A stretch of 64,000 nt of DNA, taken from NCBI RefSeq assembly GCF_900103525.1, contig NZ_FNHN01000006.1:62001-126000 (forward strand), given 5' to 3'. Source of the DNA: Bacillus sp. OK048 (GTDB taxonomy: Bacteria > Bacillota > Bacilli > Bacillales > Cytobacillaceae). The stretch's first letter is position 1, and each line of letters begins with the position of its first letter. The translations under genes were made by a program, and so were the position numbers. The notes under the pieces were generated by a model, which worked only from the letters and a program-made list of their open reading frames with translations, was not told the DNA's origin and did not search any database. Positions 1-7,540 of the stretch are shown here, piece by piece.

Positions 1-1
1 C

Positions 2-1387
2 GTAGCGTATAATAACAATTCAGCAGCTAACGGTAATTATTTTAAAGCTGCTAGAACAGCGACGATTTCTATTACAGAGCATAACTTTGAAACAAGTCGT
101 ATTCAGGTGACAGGCACCGCAACAGATGGTGGTAGACCAGTAGCATTCCCGAATACAAGTGGATGGTCTACAAGAGGTGATGTTCACACCGCTACCATCC
201 AATATTCTGCAGATGCGACGTATCGTTTTGATATAGCGTATACGGATATGGCCGGTAATGTGGCTGCTGATTATTCCGTGGATGAATTCATCATTGACCA
301 AACCATGCCTGAGCTTAGCATCACGGGCGTAGCAGACAAGTCTGCTAATAATGGCGATGTTGCCCCAGTTATCTCTTATTCAGATACGAATTTCAATAAG
401 AGTGCCGTTTCGATTAGCTTGAAAGGTTGGAATAAGGGCAACGTGACATTGGCTGGAAGCTCTGCAGAGGCTGCAAACGGTCAAGTCTATACGTTTAATA
501 ACTTTGAAAAAACGAAGGAAAATGACGATCTTTATACCTTAACAGCAACACTTACTGACTTTGCTGGAAATGTATCAACCCAAACGATCATGTTCTCTGT
601 GAACCGTTTTGGTTCTGTTTATACCTTTGATGAAACCTTAAAAGCGATTGATGGTAAGTATATTAAGGATGAACAAGACGTTATCTTGACAGAAACAAAT
701 GTCGACAGCTTGAAGAAAGATACCATTAAGGTGAAGATGACGAAAAATGGAACACCTCATGATTTGGTTGAAGGAACAGATTACACTGTAATGGAAACAG
801 GTGGTGAGGGTACTTGGAGTCAGTACAAGTATGTGGTGAAAAAAGGCTTATTCTCTGCAGATGGTAAATACACCGTTGCTATTTACTCAGAGGATGTAGC
901 TGGTAATATTAATGAAACCATCGATGAAGTGAAAAAAGCTGAGGTTGCATTCGGGATCGACAAGACCGCTCCTGTGATTGTACCAATCGATCTAGAAAAT
1001 GGTCACCAGTATCCAGTTGAAACGAAAACCGTATCGGTATCCATCAAGGACAATCTTGTTCTTAAGGGTGCTACCATTTATTTGAATGGTAAAATCGTTA
1101 CCCACAAGGCAGATGGAGAGAACTTTACATTTGCTATCCCAAGCTCTAACGAGTTGCAGAATGTAAAGATTACTGCAGTTGATGCAGCAGGTAATGAACT
1201 TTCTAAAGAAGTGAAAGAATTGCTTGTATCTACGAACCCGATCGTCCGCTGGTACAACAACAAGCCATTGTTTGCGGGATCTATTGGAGGAATTGGTGGA
1301 CTAGGTATTGCCATTGCTGCATTGGTCATGTTCCGTAAACAAAAGAAAAACAACATAGAAACTGATAATGAAGTAGTTGGAGGTTAA
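2..1387 (+). CDS. C-terminal part of a large Ig-like-repeat surface protein (5' end outside window)
   Basis: The frame is open from base 2, so the true start lies upstream; the GTG at 107 is internal and lacks a ribosome site. The visible ~460 residues are beta-rich modules with the hallmarks of bacterial Ig-like repeats: 'TDMAGNVAADYSVDEFIID', 'DFAGNVSTQTIMFSVNRFG' and 'IDKTAPVI' junctions, and repeated D-x-AGN turns. The last 45 residues hold one hydrophobic segment (FAGSIGGIGGLGIAIAALVMF) followed by a basic tail, so the protein is anchored by a C-terminal membrane helix. No LPxTG-like motif precedes that helix, so sortase anchoring is unlikely. The gene ends in GGAGG-TTAA, which also supplies the ribosome site for the next gene, so the two are translationally linked. 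The ligand is unknown. Confidence 0.85.
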   Translation, partial: VAYNNNSAANGNYFKAARTATISITEHNFETSRIQVTGTATDGGRPVAFPNTSGWSTRGDVHTATIQYSADATYRFDIAYTDMAGNVAADYSVDEFIIDQTMPELSITGVADKSANNGDVAPVISYSDTNFNKSAVSISLKGWNKGNVTLAGSSAEAANGQVYTFNNFEKTKENDDLYTLTATLTDFAGNVSTQTIMFSVNRFGSVYTFDETLKAIDGKYIKDEQDVILTETNVDSLKKDTIKVKMTKNGTPHDLVEGTDYTVMETGGEGTWSQYKYVVKKGLFSADGKYTVAIYSEDVAGNINETIDEVKKAEVAFGIDKTAPVIVPIDLENGHQYPVETKTVSVSIKDNLVLKGATIYLNGKIVTHKADGENFTFAIPSSNELQNVKITAVDAAGNELSKEVKELLVSTNPIVRWYNNKPLFAGSIGGIGGLGIAIAALVMFRKQKKNNIETDNEVVGG

Positions 1388-1392
1388 CACAG

Positions 1393-1656
1393 ATGTTTGG
1401 AGATTTTACCCTATGGAATTGGCTTACCATTGCGAGCTTAGTTGTTAACCTTATTACGATGATATTGGTGATTGTTTCTTTAACGAAATCCGGTAAGAAA
1501 AGTTCAATTCAAGTGGAGCAGCAGGCTTCCGCACAAGTAGCTGCTTCAAGACAAACGAAGCCAGCAGGAGTTTCAGGAGTGGTGTTCTGTAGAAACTGCG
1601 GGAAACAATATGATTCAAGTCATAGTACATGCCCAAGCTGCCAAGCACCAAGATAA
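1393..1656 (+). CDS. Small membrane protein with C-terminal zinc ribbon
   Basis: 87 aa. Residues ~10-30 form one transmembrane helix; a polar Gln/Ala-rich linker follows; the C-terminus carries CRNCGKQYDSSHSTCPSCQAPR, a four-cysteine zinc ribbon (CxxC-N10-CxxC). GGAGG at 1380 overlaps the stop of the upstream surface-protein gene, with a 5-nt gap between the genes, so they are co-transcribed; a terminator follows at 1685. Membrane-tethered zinc ribbons of this kind are common in Firmicutes but have no settled function. Its position suggests a role tied to the surface protein, which is inference only. Confidence 0.75.
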   Translation: MFGDFTLWNWLTIASLVVNLITMILVIVSLTKSGKKSSIQVEQQASAQVAASRQTKPAGVSGVVFCRNCGKQYDSSHSTCPSCQAPR

Positions 1657-1684
1657 CAAGAGTAACTTTCAAGTATGAAAAAAA

Positions 1685-1714
1685 GCGCAGACCTTTTAAC
1701 GGGTCTGCGTTTTT
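1685..1714 (+). terminator. Intrinsic terminator
   Basis: CGCAGACC and GGTCTGCG arms around a 7-8-nt loop, followed by TTTTT. It closes the surface-protein/zinc-ribbon operon. Confidence 0.85.
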
Positions 1715-1773
1715 GAGTGGAATCTTTATAGAAAGTTTCTGGGATCAGACCGCCATAACTCGATGGCCTATTA

Positions 1774-1953
1774 TCAATCTCGTTTTTCATATTTAACTTT
1801 TTGAATTTCTTTATATCTATTAATATCATTTCTAGTTTTCAATTCAGTTGAAGTGAATGATCTCCTAGAAGATTTACCAGATTGGAAGTCATTCCAAACT
1901 TTATACACGTAGTAAATAACAAAGCATCCAAGGATTATAAATAAAATTCCCAT
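1774..1953 (-). CDS. Small single-pass membrane protein, hypothetical
   Basis: 59 aa starting MGILFIILGCFVIYYV: one N-terminal transmembrane helix, then a basic, polar tail. I chose the ATG at 1953 because AGAGGTG lies 7-8 nt upstream on the minus strand. The frame is open further upstream to 2061, but that extension runs into repeat DNA and has no ribosome site. The family is not recognised. Confidence 0.55.
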   Translation of the reverse strand: MGILFIILGCFVIYYVYKVWNDFQSGKSSRRSFTSTELKTRNDINRYKEIQKVKYEKRD

Positions 1954-2022
1954 TTTTAAAACACCTCTTATCTTTTTATTGTAAAGACAATATGTTAGTC
2001 TTGCGGAAAATATGCCATAGAC

Positions 2023-2241
2023 GACCATGGGGACGGTTCGATGACGATGAAAAAAGTCCATTTAATGAGAAAAAGAAGCTAACAATCTACATTATGTAGA
2101 TTGTTAGCTTCTTAATATTGTCTGCATATAGATAAAAATCTTCGAGGCTTTAAAAAATGTCACTTTTTTAGTGGTTTCGGACGGTTCTGCTAGCTCTGTA
2201 CTTGATGTTAAGACCATGAGAGCCGAACCGTCCCCATGGTC
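2023..2241. repeat. MITE-like element with 18-bp terminal inverted repeats
   Basis: The left end GACCATGGGGACGGTTCG (2023-2040) and right end CGAACCGTCCCCATGGTC (2224-2241) are perfect reverse complements. Another GGACGGTTCT copy lies inside at about 2176. The interior has no coding frame. The same ACGGTTC/GAACCGTCC signature recurs at 23072, 25790, 27750 and 29709. The minus-strand gene at 2241-2471 takes its TAG stop from the outer edge of the right repeat. Confidence 0.7.
2073..2113 (-). terminator. 41-bp perfect palindrome, likely terminator
   Basis: Two perfectly complementary 20-nt arms (starting AAGAAGCTAACAATC) around a single central T. On the minus strand the hairpin is followed by CTTTTTC, so it can terminate transcription from the small gene at 2241-2471. 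It sits inside the MITE-like element. Confidence 0.65.
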
Positions 2242-2471
2242 TAGTTTTCTTTCCATTCTTTTCTCAATACTTTTCTTGACTGCAGGATAGCATATTCATC
2301 GTCGAAGCTTGTAGCAAACCCCACGATACTCCCATCTTGGTCCTGCCGGTAGGAGGAGAAGGCTTCAAAAAGGCCACTTTCTAATCTAAACACGTCCGTC
2401 CTTATTGTCCCGCCTACTCGATCTCTGCTTTTTACCTGATAAAAGCTTTCGGAAATCTGGCGTTTCTCCAT
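2241..2471 (-). CDS. Small hypothetical protein (76 aa)
   Basis: Soluble, charged protein with no membrane segment or signal peptide. AGGGAGTG lies 6 nt before the ATG at 2471, which supports the start. The core SRDRVGGTIRTDVFRL and the tail YAILQSRKVLRKEW look like a compact alpha/beta fold. I do not recognise the family. The stop codon is formed at the edge of the adjacent repeat element, so that element's insertion may have set the present C-terminus. Confidence 0.6.
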   Translation of the reverse strand: MEKRQISESFYQVKSRDRVGGTIRTDVFRLESGLFEAFSSYRQDQDGSIVGFATSFDDEYAILQSRKVLRKEWKEN

Positions 2472-2680
2472 TCAAAGCACTCCCTTTCTCTTCATATATA
2501 ATAGACATGGTTTGATTGATTTTCAAAAGGCGAAAATGTTAATTTGAAACACAAAAAGCCGTCAAAATGTGTTTTTGAGCATTAAAATAGGCTATTTTTT
2601 ATACCCATTAGCACGAAAAAGCAATTTTGATACTTTTTTAAAAATAATTAAAACAACCAACCATGGAGTACATGTAAGAT

Positions 2681-2693
2681 GGTGCCAGGCACC
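2681..2693. repeat. Short interspersed palindrome GGTGCCAGGCACC
   Basis: 13-bp odd palindrome. The same core occurs at 48446-48462 inside a coding sequence; diverged forms lie at 57195 and 59340. Confidence 0.6.
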
Positions 2694-2705
2694 GACCAGC
2701 TACTG

Positions 2706-2736
2706 AAAAACCACTGTGAGTCCCACAGTGGTTTTT
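2706..2736. terminator. Bidirectional terminator after the LCP gene
   Basis: AAAAACCACTGTG ... CACAGTGGTTTTT, with a T-tract in either direction. It lies immediately after the stop of the minus-strand LytR-CpsA-Psr gene. Confidence 0.85.
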
Positions 2737-3660
2737 CTAATTTATTTCTAATTGCCCTTTCAACTCGTTTTGGATGCGTTGTTGTTCTTCGGCGGAGACA
2801 ATTCCATAGTAAATTCCATCCATTGTTGTTCCTTGGGACTTGATTTCCATTTGCTGAATGGTATTGCTAGCATTCTTATAATTTTTTTGGATATCCAACA
2901 TTTGCTCGAATGAAAGATTTGTTTTTACATTATTCCCTAGGGCTGAGAATATATTTGAGAAGTTAGTCAGACTAGATAGACTTGCCCCTTCCTTAATCAC
3001 CGCTTGAATAATTTGCCGCTGCCTCATTTGGCGGCCAAAGTCACCTCTTGGGTCCTCATACCTCATTCTAGCGTAGTTCAATGCTTCATCGCCGTTTAAC
3101 TTGATTTCTCCAATCGGATATTTGAAATCTCCTACAGAAAAATCTAAATCATTTTGGACCGTTACACCGCCAACGGCATCGACAAGGTCCTTGAAGCCCT
3201 CCATATTTATTTGCATGTAGTAATCTATCGGAATATTAAGGAAATTCTCGACAGTATCCATCGCCATTGGCACGCCACCAAAGGCATATGCATGGTTTAT
3301 TTTATCTTCTTTATCTTTACCTATTATTTCCGTTCGTGTGTCTCGTGGGATGCTGAGCATTTTCACCGAATTATTGTTTGGATTGACCGCCAAAACGATT
3401 ATCGTATCAGAACGCCCGCGGTCACCTTCTCGTTCATCGACACCTAACATTAACACGGAAAATGGATCCTTTTGTTCTAATACTACTGGTTTCTGACGCT
3501 TTTCTGATTGTTCACGCTTGAGAGGTTCATGCATTTGTTCAACAGCTGTGGTTAATGAGTTATAGAAAGTGAACCCATAGATAACAGCGGAAACGAGCAC
3601 TACTAATAAGGCGATTCCTGTGATTTTTGGCCACTTTCGTTTCTTTTTTTTAGATCGCAT
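2737..3660 (-). CDS. LytR-CpsA-Psr (LCP) family cell-wall glycopolymer transferase
   Basis: 307 aa. A basic N-terminus precedes one transmembrane helix (~residues 11-33), then an extracytoplasmic LCP domain. Family motifs are visible: VLMLGVDEREGDRGRSDTII, MLSIPRDTRTEI, YAFGGVPMAMDTVENFLNIPIDYY and NYARMRYEDPRGDFGRQMRQRQ, with the conserved Arg and Asp residues that bind the pyrophosphate of lipid-linked donors. LCP enzymes attach teichoic acid-type polymers to peptidoglycan at the outer membrane face. The start is the ATG at 3660, 7 nt after GGAGGG; the ATG at 3675 lies upstream of that ribosome site and is unlikely. It is monocistronic. The paralogue (TagT/U/V) cannot be assigned. Confidence 0.9.
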   Translation of the reverse strand: MRSKKKKRKWPKITGIALLVVLVSAVIYGFTFYNSLTTAVEQMHEPLKREQSEKRQKPVVLEQKDPFSVLMLGVDEREGDRGRSDTIIVLAVNPNNNSVKMLSIPRDTRTEIIGKDKEDKINHAYAFGGVPMAMDTVENFLNIPIDYYMQINMEGFKDLVDAVGGVTVQNDLDFSVGDFKYPIGEIKLNGDEALNYARMRYEDPRGDFGRQMRQRQIIQAVIKEGASLSSLTNFSNIFSALGNNVKTNLSFEQMLDIQKNYKNASNTIQQMEIKSQGTTMDGIYYGIVSAEEQQRIQNELKGQLEIN

Positions 3661-3754
3661 ACTATCTCCCTCCAATACACTACCTTACCATTTAGAATAG
3701 CAGATAAATAGGAAAAAAAATACAGTAAAGAAGGTGAAATTTTGAGTTTGTAAT

Positions 3755-3812
3755 TGGGAATAGTTGCATATAGCGGGAGATAGTTGCGTATGGAGAAAAA
3801 TACTGGCGTATG
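3755..3812. repeat. Three degenerate copies of a 20-bp repeat
   Basis: Three units in exact 20-bp register (ATAGTTGCATATAGCGGGAG, then ATAGTTGCGTATGGAGAAAA, then ATACTGGCGTATGG). The last matches the consensus of the long array at 9830-10106, so two loci 6 kb apart carry the same family. Confidence 0.65.
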
Positions 3813-3850
3813 GCTTTATATATTAAAAAAAGCCATTAGGAAAATAATAA

Positions 3851-3883
3851 CGGCCTCTCCCTATTGAATACAGGGAAATGGCC
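3851..3883. other. Hairpin in intergenic DNA
   Basis: CGGCC and TCCCT arms pair with AGGGA and GGCCG around an A/T loop. No long T-tract follows, so terminator function is uncertain. Confidence 0.4.
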
Positions 3884-4420
3884 GCAGCTGGTGTTCTATT
3901 TTACCGAATAATCTAATGATGTGGATAGTAGTGCATGAACTTTTTTTAAATAGATTTGCTGCTTCTGCCACATCTGATGCATTTGCTCGTGTAATAACTA
4001 TATTTGTGTCGTCTGCGAAAGAAACAAAGAATGGATTTAAGATTCAAACAGAACAGCTCCCCTTGAAAAATTAAATCTGGCAGTCCAGCCATCATCGTTG
4101 GTTTAACATTAGATCTGTGACTTTGCGTCGCTATTTTTCAATAGGTTTGCCTTTATCTGATTGATTATTATTGTAATTTTAATATTATCATTATTTTGAA
4201 TAACACGAAAGTGTATTCAGTGGTAATAACTCTCGACAATTCTCGCACTTCCTTTTTGGAAATATCCATGCTGCTAATGGATTCTTCCTCAAACTAATCA
4301 AACAATTGATTGAACCCATTTTTGACATTGCCAGTCTATAATTGTAATAATCTAGCCTTTGATAATCGTTTTTGAAACTGATTCTTAAGAAACTGTTCTT
4401 TCCTCGACAAATAATTTTCA
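3884..4420. other. Gene-poor region, possible decayed coding DNA
   Basis: No gene is supportable here. The minus strand around 3920-4035 can be read as FADDTNIVITRANASDVAEAANLFKKS-like sequence with no start or recognisable family, which could be a decayed 3' end. The minus-strand frame 4191-4421 has no ribosome site and overlaps repeat-like DNA. Confidence 0.3.
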
Positions 4421-4424
4421 TGAA

Positions 4425-4515
4425 AACAACGAAAAGTTCGTTTTTAAAAAGGAGTTACGGCTGCTTCAATCAAACGTTTGATTAAATAGGATACTGTCGA
4501 AGTTTGCCCAGAATT
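4425..4515. repeat. Interspersed repeat, copy 1 of 3 (TGTCGAAG element)
   Basis: It carries AAAAGTTCGTTTTTAAAAAG, then a divergent centre, then ACTGTCGAAG. Copies at 10935-10998 and 62855-62958 share GTTTTTCAAAAGGGCT and the (T)GTCGAAGAT end. This copy is the most diverged and lies upstream of the coiled-coil gene pair. Confidence 0.45.
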
Positions 4516-4725
4516 ATAGTAAAATGGAAATATATAGTTTTAGAGTGACAGAAATGCTGAATGCAAGTTTGTGAGGTGTTTTTGAAAAAATGGAAGAGCG
4601 AGTCAGCGTGCAGCATGAGTGGAAGCGGTCAGCTATGCGCTACGACCAAAATTTAATGAAACTTCAGTTCAAAGCAAACAGTATTTTAAAGACGAATAAA
4701 TAGTTAATAAAAGAGGTTATGATGC

Positions 4726-5832
4726 ATGATTGCCGATTTGCTTACGAGGCTTGAGGAAGAAAAGGACCAGTGGATTTATGAAGCGATTGACCATTTCAAT
4801 GAGGAAACTGTACGGGATGGTGGTCAAAAGTATGAGAAGGGTCAGGTGCTGATTGGTGTTTATAGACCGACCCAAGTAGGAATAACGCCTGAAAACCAGA
4901 TTATGCAGATTAGAAACATCGAGTATAGCATTAGCAAGCAGAAGAACCTCGACCTTGAACGGATGAGAAACGAGATTAAAATGATTGAAGAAAGCAAGGA
5001 TGAAGATCAGCGGGTCTACGTGAGTTTGGAATCGACGGTTCACTATTTACAAGAGGAACTTGAGTTTTATGAGGCTGAAGGTAGGGTCTTGGATGAGATT
5101 CAGTTAGAGAAATACAGGTGCCTGTTAGGTGAGCATTTTGAATTTGATAAAAAAGATCAGGTTGTTTTCAAGGAACGGAAGATTTCGAAGCTGCTGCAAA
5201 GCTTCCAAATGGTAGAGATGGCAATGTTTGATTTTTACCAAAAGCAGTTATCCCATACTTGGCTTCTGTTGACGCGCAGCATGCAGAATATTTCTTCTAC
5301 GGCAAGGTTTGATTTTAACACAGATCCAACGCTTGTCGGTCTTTCGTTGAAACATGGCCGGGGTATCGATCAATACTTAAAGCCTGGAAATTTTGAAGAG
5401 GATTATCGGATTGTCCTGGATACGTTGGAGCGGAATAACGATATCACTTATGACTATTATGTCAGCCAAATCAATCAGTTTAAGAGCAATGGTAAAAAAG
5501 ATATCATGCAGCTATTGACGCTAAAGAACGAGCACAAGCGGTTAGCGGATGAAAACTTGCTAGAAGAGCGGGAAAAGCAACAACAAAAGGAAGTACGGAG
5601 GATTGAACTTCAGGATAAATTGGAACGGGCGAAGCGGGAATGGGAACAGGATTTGCTACGGCCTAAGCTGTTGGATGATATATTAAAAGCAGAGTTTGTG
5701 AAGGCCTTATCGAGTTGGCAGGAGAAATTGTTCGCTGATGATGCTTCTGATGTGGAACGATGGGCCTATCATCAGTACTGCCAAATTATTTTAAAACAAG
5801 CAGAAAGGATCATTGGAAATGACTACTTCTAA
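4726..5832 (+). CDS. Coiled-coil-rich hypothetical protein, first gene of a two-gene unit
   Basis: 368 aa, cytoplasmic, no signal or membrane segment. Residues ~90-135 (ERMRNEIKMIEESKDEDQR..., STVHYLQEELEFYEAEGR) and ~265-310 (LADENLLEEREKQQQKEVRRI...) are charged heptad-like helices. The middle (SSTARFDFNTDPTLVGLSLK, PGNFEEDYRIVLDTLERNNDITYDYYVSQI) looks globular and alpha-helical. AGAGGTTATGATGC precedes the ATG, so the start is reasonable. The last 14 bases overlap the next gene, whose ribosome site lies in this reading frame, so the two products are probably made in fixed proportion. No family is recognised. Confidence 0.75.
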   Translation: MIADLLTRLEEEKDQWIYEAIDHFNEETVRDGGQKYEKGQVLIGVYRPTQVGITPENQIMQIRNIEYSISKQKNLDLERMRNEIKMIEESKDEDQRVYVSLESTVHYLQEELEFYEAEGRVLDEIQLEKYRCLLGEHFEFDKKDQVVFKERKISKLLQSFQMVEMAMFDFYQKQLSHTWLLLTRSMQNISSTARFDFNTDPTLVGLSLKHGRGIDQYLKPGNFEEDYRIVLDTLERNNDITYDYYVSQINQFKSNGKKDIMQLLTLKNEHKRLADENLLEEREKQQQKEVRRIELQDKLERAKREWEQDLLRPKLLDDILKAEFVKALSSWQEKLFADDASDVERWAYHQYCQIILKQAERIIGNDYF

Positions 5833-6577
5833 TACGACAATCGATGAGAAATATAATAAAGCCATTCAATCATTAAAAAAAATTAATAACGATCTTTTCT
5901 ATGATGACCTAAAGAAGATGATCAAAGAGCGGGAAGAAACACTAGCGGAATTAAATGAAGAAGTATATGAATCTATTGATAAAATGAAGGAATCATTGAA
6001 ACACTTTCCCGTGCAAGTCAGTGAGCAGCTAAAGGAAGAGGTTATTGACCCACAGTCACAAGTTTTTGATCGCGGAATGGAACGGTTCGATGAGACCATA
6101 GCCTGTTTAGAAAAGAAAATCTCTTTCTGGCATCAGGAGTATCAAGATTATCTGCTTAAGACAGAAAAACTGTTAGCGGAAGTAAAAGGTTTGGAGCTGG
6201 ATGACCAGGAGTTTATTGTAGGGGAAGCAGAAAGGGTGCTGACAGCGATTAGACTTCTTCAAGAACAGTTGACGGAAGCCTTGAGTGAGCAGGCTGCTAC
6301 CTTGAATGTGAAATATGAAGCTGTGAGCGATCGGTTAGGTGTGCTTTTACAAGAGGTTAGTGTGGTTGAAGAGAGTCACAAGGCAGAATTTGCACAGTTT
6401 AATCAGCAAATTGTGCATGATCAAAAAGAATTGCAGGCTAAGTGGGAAGAAAAATGGAAGCTTAGCATTGAGAGTGGTGCCAAGAGAGAAGAGCTATTTA
6501 AAAAATGGCTCATCGGGTTAGCTGTAGGACAGGGAGTTTCGATTGGATTGATGGTTTTGTTTCTTGTAATGAAGTGA
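5819..6577 (+). CDS. Tail-anchored coiled-coil membrane protein, second gene of the unit
   Basis: 252 aa. Almost the whole soluble part is predicted coiled coil with Glu/Lys heptads (DLKKMIKEREETLAELNEEV, RVLTAIRLLQEQLTEAL). The C-terminus is one transmembrane helix, WLIGLAVGQGVSIGLMVLFLVM, ending in K, giving a tail-anchored topology with the bulk in the cytoplasm. I chose ATG 5819 because AAAGGA ends 9 nt before it; TTG 5813 is too close. It overlaps the preceding gene by 14 nt. The arrangement suggests a membrane scaffold or tether whose partner is the upstream protein. Function is unknown. Confidence 0.75.
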   Translation: MTTSNTTIDEKYNKAIQSLKKINNDLFYDDLKKMIKEREETLAELNEEVYESIDKMKESLKHFPVQVSEQLKEEVIDPQSQVFDRGMERFDETIACLEKKISFWHQEYQDYLLKTEKLLAEVKGLELDDQEFIVGEAERVLTAIRLLQEQLTEALSEQAATLNVKYEAVSDRLGVLLQEVSVVEESHKAEFAQFNQQIVHDQKELQAKWEEKWKLSIESGAKREELFKKWLIGLAVGQGVSIGLMVLFLVMK

Positions 6578-6813
6578 AATATCAGTGCCTAGTCACTCCC
6601 CGAGTGAGACTTAGAAAAGTTTTCGCACTTGGATATTTATCGACGATAAAGCTAAATCAGCCTTAAAGAAAAAAATAGCGAGTCGTGGGAATTCATAATT
6701 CATTCTAAAGACTTTTAAGAAGAGTCGGAATTTACAAATTATAGAAGCATTAAGTATAATAGGGGATGATTACTAGGATTCAGATTTAGATCAGATTATG
6801 GAAGGTAGCGAAG
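6578..6813. other. Non-coding stretch with one hairpin
   Basis: An AGTCACTC...GAGTGAGACT hairpin near 6590-6612 lacks a T-tract. No further gene is visible before the kinase remnant. Confidence 0.3.
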
Positions 6814-6981
6814 ATGAGTATAATAAAGGATTTTTTGCTGCAACTAACGGTTACGATATTACCTATATTTATTTACTATACATTTATTTCAGAGAGCCGT
6901 TCTTTCAAAGGAAAAATAGAAGTGATCAGTGAAAAGGATAAGGGGACAGAATTTATTATTCTCCTGCCCCTGATAGCCTAA
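6814..6981 (+). pseudogene. Internal-deletion remnant of a sporulation-type sensor histidine kinase
   Basis: A 55-codon open frame with AAGGTAG upstream. Residues 1-30 (MSIIKDFLLQLTVTILPIFI) match the first helix of 5TM-LYT membrane kinases of the KinB class. Residues 33-53 (GKIEVISEKDKGTEFIILLP) match the last strand of a histidine-kinase ATPase domain, which usually reads G-K-I-x-V-x-S-x-x-x-KGT-x-F-x-I-x-LP. Everything between them (remaining helices, dimerisation/phospho-acceptor region, N, G1 and F boxes) is missing, yet the join is in frame. It cannot be an active kinase. It could still be translated as a one-helix peptide. Confidence 0.7.
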
Positions 6982-7018
6982 AGTTAGAGAACAGATGCCA
7001 AATCATTAATAAGTAACT

Positions 7019-7096
7019 TTCTATGCAGAACATGTATATTGGTTTTGGTTGGCAGTCATTTTGACAGCCATTTTTTTAAAAGATAAGAAAGTATAA
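7019..7096 (+). pseudogene. Possible C-terminal fragment of an unidentified membrane protein
   Basis: A short frame reading FYAEHVYWFWLAVILTAIFL followed by KDKKV and a stop, without a start or ribosome site. It looks like the last transmembrane helix and basic tail of a transporter. It directly follows the kinase remnant, consistent with a decayed region. Confidence 0.3.
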
Positions 7097-7110
7097 TTTT
7101 TTGAACTTAG

Positions 7111-7266
7111 GTTACTGTCCAGCTCCAGCACCCTAGCGGCTAGTGTCCTTCGCTCTCCGCCCTTCGATAAGTCAACATCGAATCGCCTCCGGCTCTTCGT
7201 GTTTCCTTTATCTTGGTTGGAGCGCTCCAGGCCATACGCCGCTGACCAGGGTGCTTGCGCTTTTCT
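7111..7266. repeat. GC-rich structured repeat of the Bacillus group
   Basis: About 155 bp, clearly more GC-rich than its surroundings. The ends pair: AGCACCCTAGCGGC (7127-7140) with GCCGCTGACCAGGGTGCT (7238-7255). The inner sequence (CTTCGATAAGTCAACATCGA, CGCCTCCGGCTCTTCGTG) is familiar from dispersed repeats in many Bacillus genomes. It has no open frame, and it may be transcribed as a folded RNA. Confidence 0.75.
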
Positions 7267-7298
7267 TATGATAAAAATCACAATAAAATAAGATTATT

Positions 7299-7334
7299 GG
7301 GAAGATGTGATTACGCATCTTCCTTATTTTTTTT
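7299..7334 (+). terminator. Intrinsic terminator
   Basis: GGAAGATG ... CATCTTCC followed by TTA and a T9 tract. No intact gene lies immediately upstream, so it probably served the decayed genes before it. Confidence 0.75.
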
Positions 7335-7540
7335 TCATAAATCAAGGAAATCTTAGGCGAGTGATATGTCCATTCATATTTAGACTCACGTGGAATTTCG
7401 GAAAATCGGGTACAAACCTAAAGCCTGCCAGTACTGTGTTACATAAGTTATTGTACAACCTGACAAGAGGGATAGATGGAAGGGGGGGACAAGTGCGGAA
7501 GGAATTGAGGAGGATATCTCACCAAGATCATACTAGCTAG

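Noticed and set aside
4191-4421. 76-aa minus-strand frame
   Set aside because: No ribosome site, A/T-biased composition, partly repeat DNA.
7307-7540. 77-aa plus-strand frame before the permease gene
   Set aside because: It starts inside a terminator hairpin and has no family resemblance.
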